NCBI RefSeq assembly: GCF_004341375.1
Contig: NZ_SLXO01000001.1
Span: 186,001 to 250,000, forward strand
Reading direction: 5' to 3'
Source of the DNA: Rhodothalassium salexigens DSM 2132
GTDB taxonomy: Bacteria > Pseudomonadota > Alphaproteobacteria > Sphingomonadales > Rhodothalassiaceae
Length of the DNA stretch: 64,000 nucleotides
Under the pieces are notes generated by a model. The model had not been told where the DNA came from. It searched no databases and saw only the letters and a program-made list of their open reading frames with translations. The translations under genes were made by a program, and so were the position numbers. Positions 46,637-57,213 of this stretch are shown one piece after another. Each line of letters opens with the position of its first letter. Positions within the stretch are counted from its first letter, which is position 1.

Positions 46637-47857
46637 TCAGCCGCGCTCGGGCAGCCGGATGGTCGCTGCCGCCTGGGCCGCAATGCCTTCCTCGCGGCCG
46701 GTGAAGCCAAGCCGCTCGGAGGTGGTCGCCTTGACGCTGACCCGGTCCACGGGCAGGGCCAAGATCTCGGCCACGCGCGCCTTCATGGCGTCCTTGTGCG
46801 GGCCGATCTTGGGCCGCTCGCAGATCAGCGTCACGTCCACATGGGCGATGCGGCCGCCGCGCGCGGCGACCAGCGCTGCTGCATGGGCCAGGAACTTGTC
46901 CGACGCCGCGCCGCGCCACTTGGGGTCGCTCGGCGGGAAGTGGGTGCCGATATCGCCGTCGCCGAGCGCGCCCAGGATCGCGTCGGTCAGCGCGTGCAGG
47001 CCCACATCGGCGTCGGAATGACCCTTGAGCTTGGCGTCGTGGGGCACCTTGACGCCGCACAACATGGCGTGATCGCCGGGTTCGAAGGCGTGCACGTCGA
47101 AGCCGGTGCCCAGGCGCACGTCGGTCAGCAGGGCGGCGTCGGCGCGGGCGAAATCATCGGGGGTGGTCAATTTCACATTCTCCTGTGCGCCGGCGACCAG
47201 ACGAACCGGCCGGCCGGCGGCCTCGAAAATCGCCGCGTCGTCGGTCATCTCCTGGCCCGCTGCGGCGTGGTGGGCGTCCAGGATCGCGGGGTAGGGGAAG
47301 GCTTGCGGGGTCTGCGCGCGCCACAGCCCGGCGCGCGGCACCGTGCGCTGGATCACCGGGCGCTCGGCATCGCCCGGCGCCTGGGCCTTCAGCGTGTCGA
47401 CCACCGGCAGGGCGGGGATGGCGCCGGTCTCGGGCGTCAGCGCGGCCAGGGTGCGGCCGATCAGGTCGGCAGAGACGAAGCAACGCGCCGCGTCGTGGAT
47501 CAACACTGCCCCGGGTGCTGCACCGGCCAGCGCGTCGAGACCGTGGCGCACGCTGTCCTGGCGCGACGCACCGCCGGCCACCGGCTCGGCTAGCCCCAGA
47601 TCGCCGACCGCCTGGTCATAGAGGTCCCGGTCGTCGGGATGGATCACGCAGACCACGGTGTCGACCGCAGGGTGGGCCAGGAACGCCTTGACCGAACGGC
47701 GCAAAACCGTCTCGGCGCCGACCCGGCGGTATTGCTTGGGCAGGCCTTCGCCGGCGCGCCGGCCGCGACCGGCGGCGACGATCAGGGCGGCGATGGGGCG
47801 GTGGGCGAGGAAGGCGGGCAGCGTTTCGGGGTTTTCCCGGGCAACGGGCTCTGGCAT
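46637..47857 (-). CDS. ispDF: Bifunctional IspD/IspF, non-mevalonate isoprenoid synthesis
   Basis: 406 residues carrying two steps of the MEP pathway. IspD (about 1-235) makes CDP-methylerythritol from MEP and [23 protein letters not shown] at the start, [12 protein letters not shown] in the middle. IspF (about 245-406) forms MEc[11 protein letters not shown] and [19 protein letters not shown] hold the metal Asp/His residues. The fused form is typical of alphaproteobacteria. ATG 47857 starts the IspD domain with no strong ribosome-binding site; the frame is open to 48973, but that is antisense to dusB. Divergent from dusB across 51 bp. Confidence 0.96.
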   Translation of the reverse strand: MPEPVARENPETLPAFLAHRPIAALIVAAGRGRRAGEGLPKQYRRVGAETVLRRSVKAFLAHPAVDTVVCVIHPDDRDLYDQAVGDLGLAEPVAGGASRQDSVRHGLDALAGAAPGAVLIHDAARCFVSADLIGRTLAALTPETGAIPALPVVDTLKAQAPGDAERPVIQRTVPRAGLWRAQTPQAFPYPAILDAHHAAAGQEMTDDAAIFEAAGRPVRLVAGAQENVKLTTPDDFARADAALLTDVRLGTGFDVHAFEPGDHAMLCGVKVPHDAKLKGHSDADVGLHALTDAILGALGDGDIGTHFPPSDPKWRGAASDKFLAHAAALVAARGGRIAHVDVTLICERPKIGPHKDAMKARVAEILALPVDRVSVKATTSERLGFTGREEGIAAQAAATIRLPERG

Positions 47858-47908
47858 AAGGGTGCTCAATTTCCAGGCAACGAAAACGACAGAAGGGATC
47901 AGGCGCCC

Positions 47909-48910
47909 ATGACGGCGATGCTGTCTCCTATACGCATAGGGCCGGTGGAGATCAAAGAGCCCGTGATCCTGGCGCCCATGTCCGGGGTGTCGGACCTGCC
48001 GTTCCGCCGCCAAGTGAAGAAGTATGGCACCGGGCTGTTGGTCACCGAGATGATCGCCAGCCAGGCGATGATCCGCGCGACCCGGGACTCGCTCGCCAAG
48101 GCCCGGGTGCTCGACGAGGAGCGACCCTGTTCGGTGCAACTGGCCGGCTGCGAGGCGCGCGTGATGGCCGAGGCCGCCCGGCTCAACGAGGACCTGGGCG
48201 CCGACATCATCGACATCAACATGGGCTGTCCGGTCAAGAAGGTGGTCAACGGCTTTGCCGGCTCGGCGCTGATGCGCGACCTGCGCCACGCCGCCGGGCT
48301 GATCGAGGCGGTGGTCAAGGCAGTGGACGTGCCGGTGACGCTCAAGATGCGCACCGGCTGGGACCATGACAGCCGCAACGCCCCCGAGCTGGCGCGCATC
48401 GCCGAAGACCTGGGCGTGCAGATGCTGGTGGTTCACGGCCGCACCCGTTGTCAGCTTTATCGCGGGCGGGCCGACTGGGACTTCATCGCCGAGGTCAAGG
48501 CGGCGACCCGGTTGCCGGTGATCGCCAATGGCGACATCGTCACCGAAGCCGACGCCGCCGCCTGCCTCGCCGCGTCGGGCGCCGATGGGGTGATGATCGG
48601 CCGTGGCACCTATGGCCGGCCGTGGTTCGTGGGCCAGGTGATGCACTATCTGCGCACCGGCGAAACCCGCGCCGACCCGCCATTGGCCGAGCAACTGGCG
48701 GTCATCCTCGACCATTACGACCATATGATCGAGCATTATGGCCCGATCGTGGGCGTGCGCATGGCGCGCAAGCATTTGGGTTGGTACGTCAAGGGGTTGC
48801 CGGGCTCGGCTAAGGCGCGCGATGAGCTCAACAAGCTGTCTGACCCGGCGCGGGTCAAGGACCGGCTGCGCGCCTTCTTCGGCCCCCATGTGGAGCAGGC
48901 GGCGGCGTGA
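47909..48910 (+). CDS. dusB: tRNA-dihydrouridine synthase DusB (NifR3)
   Basis: FMN enzyme reducing specific uridines of tRNA. 333 residues. [16 protein letters not shown] binds [22 protein letters not shown] has the catalytic Cys, and [16 protein letters not shown] closes the barrel motif. Start ATG 47909 with AGAAGGGA. As in Rhodobacter, Rhizobium and Azospirillum it is the first gene of the ntrBC operon, where it was called nifR3; ntrB starts inside its stop codon (GTGA). Confidence 0.95.
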   Translation: MTAMLSPIRIGPVEIKEPVILAPMSGVSDLPFRRQVKKYGTGLLVTEMIASQAMIRATRDSLAKARVLDEERPCSVQLAGCEARVMAEAARLNEDLGADIIDINMGCPVKKVVNGFAGSALMRDLRHAAGLIEAVVKAVDVPVTLKMRTGWDHDSRNAPELARIAEDLGVQMLVVHGRTRCQLYRGRADWDFIAEVKAATRLPVIANGDIVTEADAAACLAASGADGVMIGRGTYGRPWFVGQVMHYLRTGETRADPPLAEQLAVILDHYDHMIEHYGPIVGVRMARKHLGWYVKGLPGSAKARDELNKLSDPARVKDRLRAFFGPHVEQAAA

Positions 48911-50162
48911 GCCCGATCGCCCCCGGCCCGGACGACGCCAGCGCCGGCACCCCGCCCGCCGACGCGCCGGCACCCGATGGCCACCCCGTCAACGCTCAAG
49001 GCGCCGCCCCCCCACGCGTCGAGGCCCAGGCCGGCGAGCCTGACGCGCGGGCCCCGTCCCTGGACCTGGCCGAAATCTTGGACATTCTGCCGCCGGCGAC
49101 CCTGGTGGTCGACGGCGTCAACCGCATCCGCTTCGCCAATGACGCCGCCGAACGGCTGCTCGAACGGTCGCAACGGCGGCTGGCGCGCTGCCGGCTGGAG
49201 GATATCGTCGGGCGCAGCGGCGCGCTGGTGGGCCTGGCGGCGCGCGCCCGGGTGTCGGGCGGCGGCGTCATCGGCGAGGCCGACATGACCCTGCCGAGCC
49301 GCGACGACGTGCGCATGAGCGCCCAGGCGGTGGCGGTCGACGGCGCGCCGGGCCATGTGGCGATCTGCATCACCCAATGGGCGTTCGGCACCCGCGACGA
49401 CCGCCGCCGCGAAGTCCAGGGCGCGGCCCTGTCGGCGCGCGGCCTGGCGGCCATGCTGGCGCACGAGATCAAGAACCCCTTATCGGGCGTGCGCGGCGCG
49501 GCGCAACTGCTCGAAGCCAGCGCCCACGGCGAAACCGCCGGGCTGCCCGAATTGATCATCGCCGAGGTGGACCGCATCCGCGCCCTGGTCGACGAGTTGG
49601 AGACCTTCACCAACCCCGCCTTCGCCGAGGCCGGGCCGGAGAACATCCACGCGCTGCTCAACCATGTGCTCGACCTGGCACGCGCCGGGGTCGCCGCCGA
49701 TGTGGCGATCCAGACCCGTTTCGACCCGTCGCTGCCGCCGGTGCTGGGCCAGCGCGACCGGCTGATCCAGGTGTTCTTGAACCTGATCAAGAACGCCGCC
49801 GAGGCCGCCGGCGCGCACGCCGGTGGCGACGCCCGGATCACCCTGACCACCGCCTATCGTCCGGGCTATGCGATCCGCCCGCGCCAGGGCGAGCTGGCCG
49901 GCCGCCGCGCCTTGGCGCTGGAAATCACCGTCGCCGACAACGGCCCCGGCGTGCCCGAGCACCTGATCGACCATATTTTCGACCCGTTCGTCAGCGACAA
50001 GGCACAAGGCGGCGGGCTCGGCCTCGCCGTCGCGGCCAAATATGTGGCTGACCATGACGGCCTGATCGAGTGCCGCAATACCGAAACCGGCGCCTTGTTC
50101 CGGGTGCTGCTGCCCTCGGCACCGCTCGACCCCGCTGCCCCCAGCGACAAGGATCAAGCCCC

Positions 50163-50166
<4 letters not shown>
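48907..50166 (+). CDS. ntrB: Nitrogen regulation sensor histidine kinase NtrB (GlnL)
   Basis: Soluble 419-residue kinase/phosphatase for NtrC, controlled by PII proteins. Residues 1-40 are Pro/Ala-rich. A PAS domain follows (about 58-165, [20 protein letters not shown]). The H-box [14 protein letters not shown] has the phospho-acceptor H186; the ATPase domain shows [22 protein letters not shown] and [16 protein letters not shown] start overlaps dusB; the stop overlaps the ntrC GTG in the same way, so the three genes are coupled. Confidence 0.95.
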
Positions 50167-51674
<1,508 letters not shown>

Positions 51675-51680
51675 CGACCG

Positions 51681-51696
51681 TGGCACCCTGGCGGCA
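51681..51696 (+). promoter_or_regulatory. Possible sigma54-type promoter in the ntrC-ntrY spacer
   Basis: TGGCAC-CCTGG-CGGCA keeps the -24 TGGCAC and the correctly spaced GG...GC dinucleotides, but has CG instead of TT before the -12 GC. It lies 167 bp before the ntrY start, immediately behind the gene of a sigma54 activator. Confidence 0.3.
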
Positions 51697-51743
51697 CTGT
51701 TGTGTTTATGTAACAGTACCGAAGGCCGGGGCGCCGCACCCGC

Positions 51744-51766
51744 GCGGCCCGGCCCGCACGGGCCGC
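51744..51766 (+). terminator. GC hairpin after ntrC
   Basis: GCGGCCCG / CGGGCCGC stem (51744-51751 with 51759-51766), loop GCCCGCA, no T-tract. It may partly separate ntrBC from ntrYX transcription. Confidence 0.35.
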
Positions 51767-51776
51767 CGCCGGGACG

Positions 51777-51846
51777 CCCGACCTGCTAAGACCGACCTGC
51801 TAAGACCGGCCCGCTGAGACTGGCCTGCTAAGATTGGCCCGCTGAG
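51777..51846 (+). repeat. Five 14-bp tandem repeats directly before the ntrY ribosome-binding site
   Basis: Units at 51777-51790, 51791-51804, 51805-51818, 51819-51832 and 51833-51846; consensus ACCGRCCYGCTRAG. Two variants occur, CCTGCTAAG (units 1, 2, 4) and CCCGCTGAG (units 3, 5), differing by linked T/C and A/G changes. GAAGGA, the ntrY ribosome-binding site, begins at the next base. Confidence 0.85.
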
Positions 51847-51862
51847 GAAGGAACCGCGCACC

Positions 51863-54361
51863 TTGGATCATTGCACCGCGACGCGGAGCGCGTTGCCGGC
51901 TTCCGCCAGCGCCGCCGCGACCACGCCGGAACGCACCGGGCCGGCCGACCGGTCGCTGGGCGCTCGCCTGCGCCGCTGGCAGGTGGGCCTGCCGCTGGAA
52001 GCGACCCTGGCGGCGTTGGCGCTGCTGTCGGGGCTGGCTACCTATGCCGCCATGTCGAGCCAGCCCGACCCAGGCAATCCGCAGACCGATCTGGTGTCGA
52101 CACTGTTGACGCTCGACCTGCTGCTGCTGTTGCCGCTGACACTGTTGATCGGTCGTCGCATCGTCAAGGTGTGGGTGGACCGGCGCCAGGGCTCGGCGGG
52201 GTCTCGGCTGCACGTGCGCATGGCGGTGCTGTTCTCGGCCATCGCCGCGGTGCCGCCGGCGTTCATGGCCCTGGCCTCGGCGCTGTTCCTGCAGTACGGC
52301 CTGGAGGCCTGGTTCAGCCGCAATGTGCGCGACACCGTGCACAACAGCCTGGCGGTCGCCGAAGCCTATATGGAGGAACACCGCGAGGGCTTACGCCTCG
52401 ATATCTCGCTGATGTCGTCGGATCTGGACAGTTCCACCTTGTGGCTGCAGGAAAACCCCGACGTGCGCATGCAGCAGTTCATCCGCCAGCAAGCGCTGGC
52501 GCGGTCGCTGTCGGAGGTGATCGTGTTCTACGGCACCGGCGACCAGCGCGGCCGGGTGCTCGCCAAGTGGAACCAGCAAGGCCTCGACATCGCCACCAAC
52601 CGGGTGCCTGAAGACCTGCTCGCCTATGCCGAGACCGGGCGCCTGGTGGTCGCCACCAACACCAACGACAACAAGGTGTTCGGGCTGATCAAACCCAACG
52701 CCATGGCGGACGTGTTCCTTTATGCCAGCCGGCACATCGACAGCCGGGTGCTGAACCATGTCTCCAAGGCGCGCTCGGCGGTGGAGAAGTACGCCAATCT
52801 GGAGGGCAGCCGCAGCGGCCTGCACCTGCAGTTTAACATGATTTTCGTCACCGTGGCGGTGGTCTTGATGCTGGTCGCCATGCTGATCGGGCTGTTGGTC
52901 GCCGACCGCCTGGTCAACCCGATCTCCAACCTGGTGGGCGCCGCCGAACGGGTGCGCCGGGGCGATCTGGCGGCCCGGGTCGGCGGGCGCATCGGCGACG
53001 ACGAACTGGGCATGTTGAGCCGCGCCTTCAACCGCATGACCCGGCAACTGGAACAGCAGCAGACCCAGTTGGTGGACACCAATCGCGAACTGGACGAACG
53101 CCGCCGGTTCCTCGAAGCGGTGCTGGGCGACGTGTCGGCGGGCGTCATCGGCCTGCGCGCCGACGGCACCATCCACCTGCCCAACCGCTCGGCCTGCCAA
53201 TTGCTCGAAAGCGACGCCGAGACCCTGGTGGGCGCGCATCTGGGCGATGTGGTGCCGGAAATGGCCGGGCTGCTCACCGACGCCCTCGACGCCCGCGAGT
53301 GCACCGCGCAAAGCCACGTGACCGTGGAGCGCGGCAGCGGCGAGCGGGTGCTGCTGGCGCGCCTGACCGTGCAAAACCAGGACGGCACGGTGCTCGGCTT
53401 CGTGCTCACCTTCGACGACATCACCGATCAACTGGTCGACCAGCGCAACGCCGCCTGGGCCGACGTGGCGCGGCGGATCGCCCATGAGATCAAGAACCCG
53501 CTGACGCCGATCCAATTGTCGGCCGAGCGGCTCAAGCGGCGCTTCGGTGCCGCCGCTGCCGGGCAGGGCGACGCGCCGGCCCGCGACACCGATATCATCG
53601 AGAAATGTACCGGCACGATCATCCGCCAAGTGGACGATCTGCGCCGCATGGTCGACGAATTCTCGTCGTTCGCCCGCATGCCCGCGCCACGTTACGAACC
53701 GACCAATGTGGCCGAGGTGGTGCGCCAGTCGGTGTTCCTGCAGGAAGTGACAACGCCCGGTATCGCGCTGACGCTGGACAAGCCCGAGGGCGCGGTGATG
53801 CTGACCTGCGACGGCCGGCTGCTGTCGCAGGCGTTGACCAACATCATGAAAAACGCCGCCGAATCCATTTCCACCCGGATCGCGCGCGACAAGGAAGCCG
53901 GCCGCCAGCCGGCCAAAGGCGCGATCCATGTCTCGCTGTCCCAGGACGAGGGGCTGACGATCCTGCGCGTCGAGGACAACGGCCTCGGCCTGCCCAAGCA
54001 GCGCAACCGGCTGACCGAACCCTATGTGACCACGCGCGCCAAGGGCACCGGCCTCGGCCTGGCGATCGTCAAGAAGATCGTCGAAGAACATGGCGGGCGC
54101 CTGTTGCTGGACAACCGGCGCGACGGCGGCGCCAGCGTGCGACTGGAAATCGCCCACGCGGCATTGCATAAGCGCATCGCCAAGGCGGCCGAGGATCGCG
54201 GCGAGACCAACGACCCCCCCGCGACACCCGGCCGCTCGGAGCCCCCGCGCGCCGGGACCGCGCGAACCGACACCCGAGCCGAGTCCGCCGGGCCCGCGAC
54301 CCAGCCGTCCGAGCCCGACGCCCCATCAGTAGAGAGGCCCCGCCCCCACCATGGCGCTTGA
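51863..54361 (+). CDS. ntrY: Membrane sensor histidine kinase NtrY
   Basis: 832 residues. The N-terminus has three closely spaced hydrophobic segments (about 45-63, 75-96, 115-140), a periplasmic sensor region of about 180 residues, a fourth membrane helix (about 322-345), HAMP (about 346-400), PAS (about 415-515), H-box [19 protein letters not shown] with H541, and an ATPase domain with NIMKNAAESI, VEDNGLGLP and GTGLGLAIVKKI. Partner of NtrX in nitrogen, redox and envelope signalling. The start is TTG 51863, set by GAAGGA 10 nt upstream; there is no ATG until about residue 66. The C-terminal 60 residues are Pro/Glu-rich. Confidence 0.93.
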   Translation: MDHCTATRSALPASASAAATTPERTGPADRSLGARLRRWQVGLPLEATLAALALLSGLATYAAMSSQPDPGNPQTDLVSTLLTLDLLLLLPLTLLIGRRIVKVWVDRRQGSAGSRLHVRMAVLFSAIAAVPPAFMALASALFLQYGLEAWFSRNVRDTVHNSLAVAEAYMEEHREGLRLDISLMSSDLDSSTLWLQENPDVRMQQFIRQQALARSLSEVIVFYGTGDQRGRVLAKWNQQGLDIATNRVPEDLLAYAETGRLVVATNTNDNKVFGLIKPNAMADVFLYASRHIDSRVLNHVSKARSAVEKYANLEGSRSGLHLQFNMIFVTVAVVLMLVAMLIGLLVADRLVNPISNLVGAAERVRRGDLAARVGGRIGDDELGMLSRAFNRMTRQLEQQQTQLVDTNRELDERRRFLEAVLGDVSAGVIGLRADGTIHLPNRSACQLLESDAETLVGAHLGDVVPEMAGLLTDALDARECTAQSHVTVERGSGERVLLARLTVQNQDGTVLGFVLTFDDITDQLVDQRNAAWADVARRIAHEIKNPLTPIQLSAERLKRRFGAAAAGQGDAPARDTDIIEKCTGTIIRQVDDLRRMVDEFSSFARMPAPRYEPTNVAEVVRQSVFLQEVTTPGIALTLDKPEGAVMLTCDGRLLSQALTNIMKNAAESISTRIARDKEAGRQPAKGAIHVSLSQDEGLTILRVEDNGLGLPKQRNRLTEPYVTTRAKGTGLGLAIVKKIVEEHGGRLLLDNRRDGGASVRLEIAHAALHKRIAKAAEDRGETNDPPATPGRSEPPRAGTARTDTRAESAGPATQPSEPDAPSVERPRPHHGA

Positions 54362-55736
54362 TATTCTGGTCGTCGACGACGAAGCGGACATTTGCGATCT
54401 GGTTTCCGGCATCCTGGAAGACGAAGGCCATCAGGCGCGGACCGCCGCCAATTCCCAGGAAGCCTCGGCCGAAATCGTCAGCCGTCTGCCGAGCTTGGTG
54501 ATCCTCGACATCTGGTTGCAAGACAGCGAGATGGACGGACTCGCCCTGCTCGAATGGGTCAAGCATGAGTATCCCGACTTGCCGGTGGTGATGATCTCGG
54601 GCCATGGCTCGGTGGAAACGGCGGTGGCGTCGATCAAGAAGGGGGCCACCGATTTCATCGAAAAACCGTTCAAGTCGGACCACTTGCTGTATGTGGTCGA
54701 ACGCGCGAGCGAGGCCGAGCGGCTGCGCCGCGAGAACGCCGAGCTCAAGCGCCGCGCCGGCCTGGACCTGGAACTGCTGGGCCAGTCCTCGTCCATCAAC
54801 ACGCTGCGCCAGGCGATCAACAAGGTGGCGCCATCGAACAGCCGGGTGCTGATCCAGGGCCCGCCGGGCGCCGGCAAGGAAGTGGCCGCACGGCTGCTGC
54901 ACGCGCGCTCGCGCCGGGCTCAGGCGCCGTTCGTGGTCGCCGCAGCGGCGAGCATCGAGCCCGAAGGCATGGAAGAGGCGCTGTTCGGCATCGAGGCCGG
55001 CGGCCGCCTGGTCAAGACCGGCCTGTTCGAACAGGCCAATGGCGGCACGCTGTTCTTCGACGAGGTCGCCGACATGCCCGGCCACACCCAGGCCAAGATC
55101 CTGCGCGTGCTGACCGAGCAGACCTTCGAGCGGGTCGGCGGCAACCGGCGCGTACAGGTGGACGTGCGCGTGGTCAGCGCCTCCAACCGCGATCTGCGCA
55201 GCGAGGTCGCCCATGGCCGCTTCCGCGAGGACCTGTTCCACCGGCTGAGCGTGGTGCCGATCGCGGTGCCGGCGTTGGCCGAGCGGCGCGACGACATCCC
55301 CGGACTGGTGGAGCACTTCCTCGACCTGATCGGCCAGACCGCCGGCCGCGCCCGGCCGCGCGTCGACGACGCCGCCATGGCCGCGCTCCAGGCCTATGAA
55401 TGGCCCGGCAATGTGCGCCAGTTGAAGAATGTGGTCGAGCGGATGTTGATCATGCTCGGCGACGCGCAGGATGAAATCACCCTGGAGATGCTGCCGCCCG
55501 AACTGGCCGGCGACAGCGCCGACCTCTTGCGTCCGGACCATGAAATGTCGATCATGACCGCACCTTTGCGGGAAGCGCGCGAGGCCTTCGAGCGGGAGTA
55601 TCTGCGTATTCAGATCAATCGGTTCAGCGGCAATGTGTCGAAGACCGCCAGCTTTATCGGCATGGAACGCTCGGCCCTGCATCGCAAGCTCAAGACGCTG
55701 GGGCTGACCGGCGTGATCCGCGGGCGCGACGCCTGA
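54351..55736 (+). CDS. ntrX: Response regulator NtrX
   Basis: 461 residues, NtrC-like, cognate of NtrY. Receiver: D9-D10-E11, phospho-acceptor D53 (ILDIWLQDS), Lys in DFIEKPFKSD. The AAA+ domain has GPPGAGKEVAARLLH and TLFFDEVADMPG, but the GAFTGA loop is absent: the segment reads EEALFGIEAGGRLVKTGLFEQ, here quoted as LFGIEAGGRLVKTG. NtrX of this type cannot contact sigma54 and acts with sigma70. C-terminal Fis-type helix-turn-helix SKTASFIGMERSALHRKLKT. The start overlaps ntrY by 11 bp. Confidence 0.94.
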   Translation: MALDILVVDDEADICDLVSGILEDEGHQARTAANSQEASAEIVSRLPSLVILDIWLQDSEMDGLALLEWVKHEYPDLPVVMISGHGSVETAVASIKKGATDFIEKPFKSDHLLYVVERASEAERLRRENAELKRRAGLDLELLGQSSSINTLRQAINKVAPSNSRVLIQGPPGAGKEVAARLLHARSRRAQAPFVVAAAASIEPEGMEEALFGIEAGGRLVKTGLFEQANGGTLFFDEVADMPGHTQAKILRVLTEQTFERVGGNRRVQVDVRVVSASNRDLRSEVAHGRFREDLFHRLSVVPIAVPALAERRDDIPGLVEHFLDLIGQTAGRARPRVDDAAMAALQAYEWPGNVRQLKNVVERMLIMLGDAQDEITLEMLPPELAGDSADLLRPDHEMSIMTAPLREAREAFEREYLRIQINRFSGNVSKTASFIGMERSALHRKLKTLGLTGVIRGRDA

Positions 55737-55815
55737 GCCAGCCCCGGCGCGGCCCTCGACCGGCGCGCCGGGCAGGGCCGGGCCAGCAAGCGACACTCTC
55801 AGAAAGCCATCCGTC

Positions 55816-57192
55816 ATGAAAATCATCGTCTGCGGCGCCGGGCAGGTGGGCTTCAACATCGCCCGGCACCTGTCCGACCAACAGCACGACGTCACGGTCA
55901 TCGACCGGTCGGGCGACTTGATCCGCAAGATCCAGGACAGCCTCGACGTCCAGGCGATCGAAGGCTATGCGAGCGATCCGGCCCTGCTGGACCAGGCCGG
56001 CGCCGAGGACGCCGAATTGCTGATCGCCGTCACCTGGTCGGACGAGGTCAATATGATCGCGTGCCAGGTGGCCGACACGCTGTTTCAGGTGCCCACCAAG
56101 ATCGCCCGGGTGCGCAACCAGGCCTATCTTCAGCCCGCCTATAGCGACCTGTTCACCCGCGACAGCATGCCCATCGACGTGATCATCTCGCCCGAACGCG
56201 AGGTGGCCGAAGCGATCTTCCGCCGGCTCGAAGTGCCCGGCGCGTTCGACATGATCGCGCTCGCCGAGGGCGCGGTGCGGGTGGTTGGCGTCATGCTGCC
56301 CGAGGATTGTCCGATCCTGCTGACGCCGCTGCGCCACCTGACCGAACTGTTCCCCAGCCTGAGCATGCGCACCCTGGCGATCCGGCGCGAGGAACGCATC
56401 TTCCTGCCCACCGGCGACGACCATTTCGAGGCCGGCGACTCGGTCTATTTCACCGTGCCGCCCGATAGCGTCGCGCGCGCCATGGACACCCTCGGCCACA
56501 AGGAACAGGAAGCGCGCCGCATCATCATCGCCGGCGGCGGCAATGTGGGGTTGTTCCTGGCCCAGATGATCGAGGACCGCGCGCCTTATGTGAACGCCAA
56601 GGTGATCGAAAAGGACGAGGATCGCGCCGGCGCGGTGGCCGACGCGCTCGACCGCACGGTGGTGCTGCACGGCGACGCGCTCGACATGGACATCCTGCGC
56701 GAGGCCAATGTGCGCGCCACCGAAACCATCGTCACCACCGCCAATGACGACGAGACCAACATCCTCTCGGCGCTGCTGGCCAAGCGCCAGGGCTGCGACC
56801 GGGCAATCGCCCTGGTCAACAACCCGGTCTACAGCCCGCTGGTGGGCTCGCTCGGCCTCGACGTGGTGGTCGACCCGCGCGAAACCACGGTCAGCCGGGT
56901 CCTCCAACATGTGCGCAAGGGCCGCATCCGGGCCGTGCAAAGCCTGTGGGGCGGCGCGGTCGAGGTGCTCGACACCGAGGTGATGGAGACCTCGCCCCTG
57001 GCCGGCAAGACGGTGGAGACCGGCAAGCTGCCCGATGGCGTGATCGTCGGCGCCGTGGTCCGCGACGGCCGGGTGCTCGCCCCCGATCCCGACACCGAGT
57101 TCCAGGCCCATGACCGGGTGATCATGCTGGCCGAGCCCAAGGCGGTGTCCAAGGTCGAGCAATTGTTCTCGGTTCGGCTTGAATTCTTCTAG
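55816..57192 (+). CDS. trkA: Trk potassium uptake regulatory protein TrkA
   Basis: Cytoplasmic NAD(H)-binding gating subunit. 458 residues with duplicated RCK domains: KIIVCGAGQVGFNIARHLSD (first Rossmann), then a TrkA-C part, then IIIAGGGNVGLFLAQMIED (second Rossmann, about residue 235) with ANDDETNILSALLAKRQG. Follows ntrX by 79 bp that include a strong GC palindrome around 55752-55780 but no clear terminator; the trkH gene begins 21 bp downstream. Confidence 0.95.
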   Translation: MKIIVCGAGQVGFNIARHLSDQQHDVTVIDRSGDLIRKIQDSLDVQAIEGYASDPALLDQAGAEDAELLIAVTWSDEVNMIACQVADTLFQVPTKIARVRNQAYLQPAYSDLFTRDSMPIDVIISPEREVAEAIFRRLEVPGAFDMIALAEGAVRVVGVMLPEDCPILLTPLRHLTELFPSLSMRTLAIRREERIFLPTGDDHFEAGDSVYFTVPPDSVARAMDTLGHKEQEARRIIIAGGGNVGLFLAQMIEDRAPYVNAKVIEKDEDRAGAVADALDRTVVLHGDALDMDILREANVRATETIVTTANDDETNILSALLAKRQGCDRAIALVNNPVYSPLVGSLGLDVVVDPRETTVSRVLQHVRKGRIRAVQSLWGGAVEVLDTEVMETSPLAGKTVETGKLPDGVIVGAVVRDGRVLAPDPDTEFQAHDRVIMLAEPKAVSKVEQLFSVRLEFF

Positions 57193-57213
57193 ACGGACAG
57201 GGGAGCGGCCACC

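Noticed and set aside
46637-48973. 778-codon frame that would extend IspDF leftwards over dusB
   Set aside because: IspD homology begins at the ATG at 47857; the extension is antisense to dusB.
51777-51846. Could the 14-bp repeats be a CRISPR array?
   Set aside because: Units are contiguous with no spacers and far too short; no cas genes nearby.
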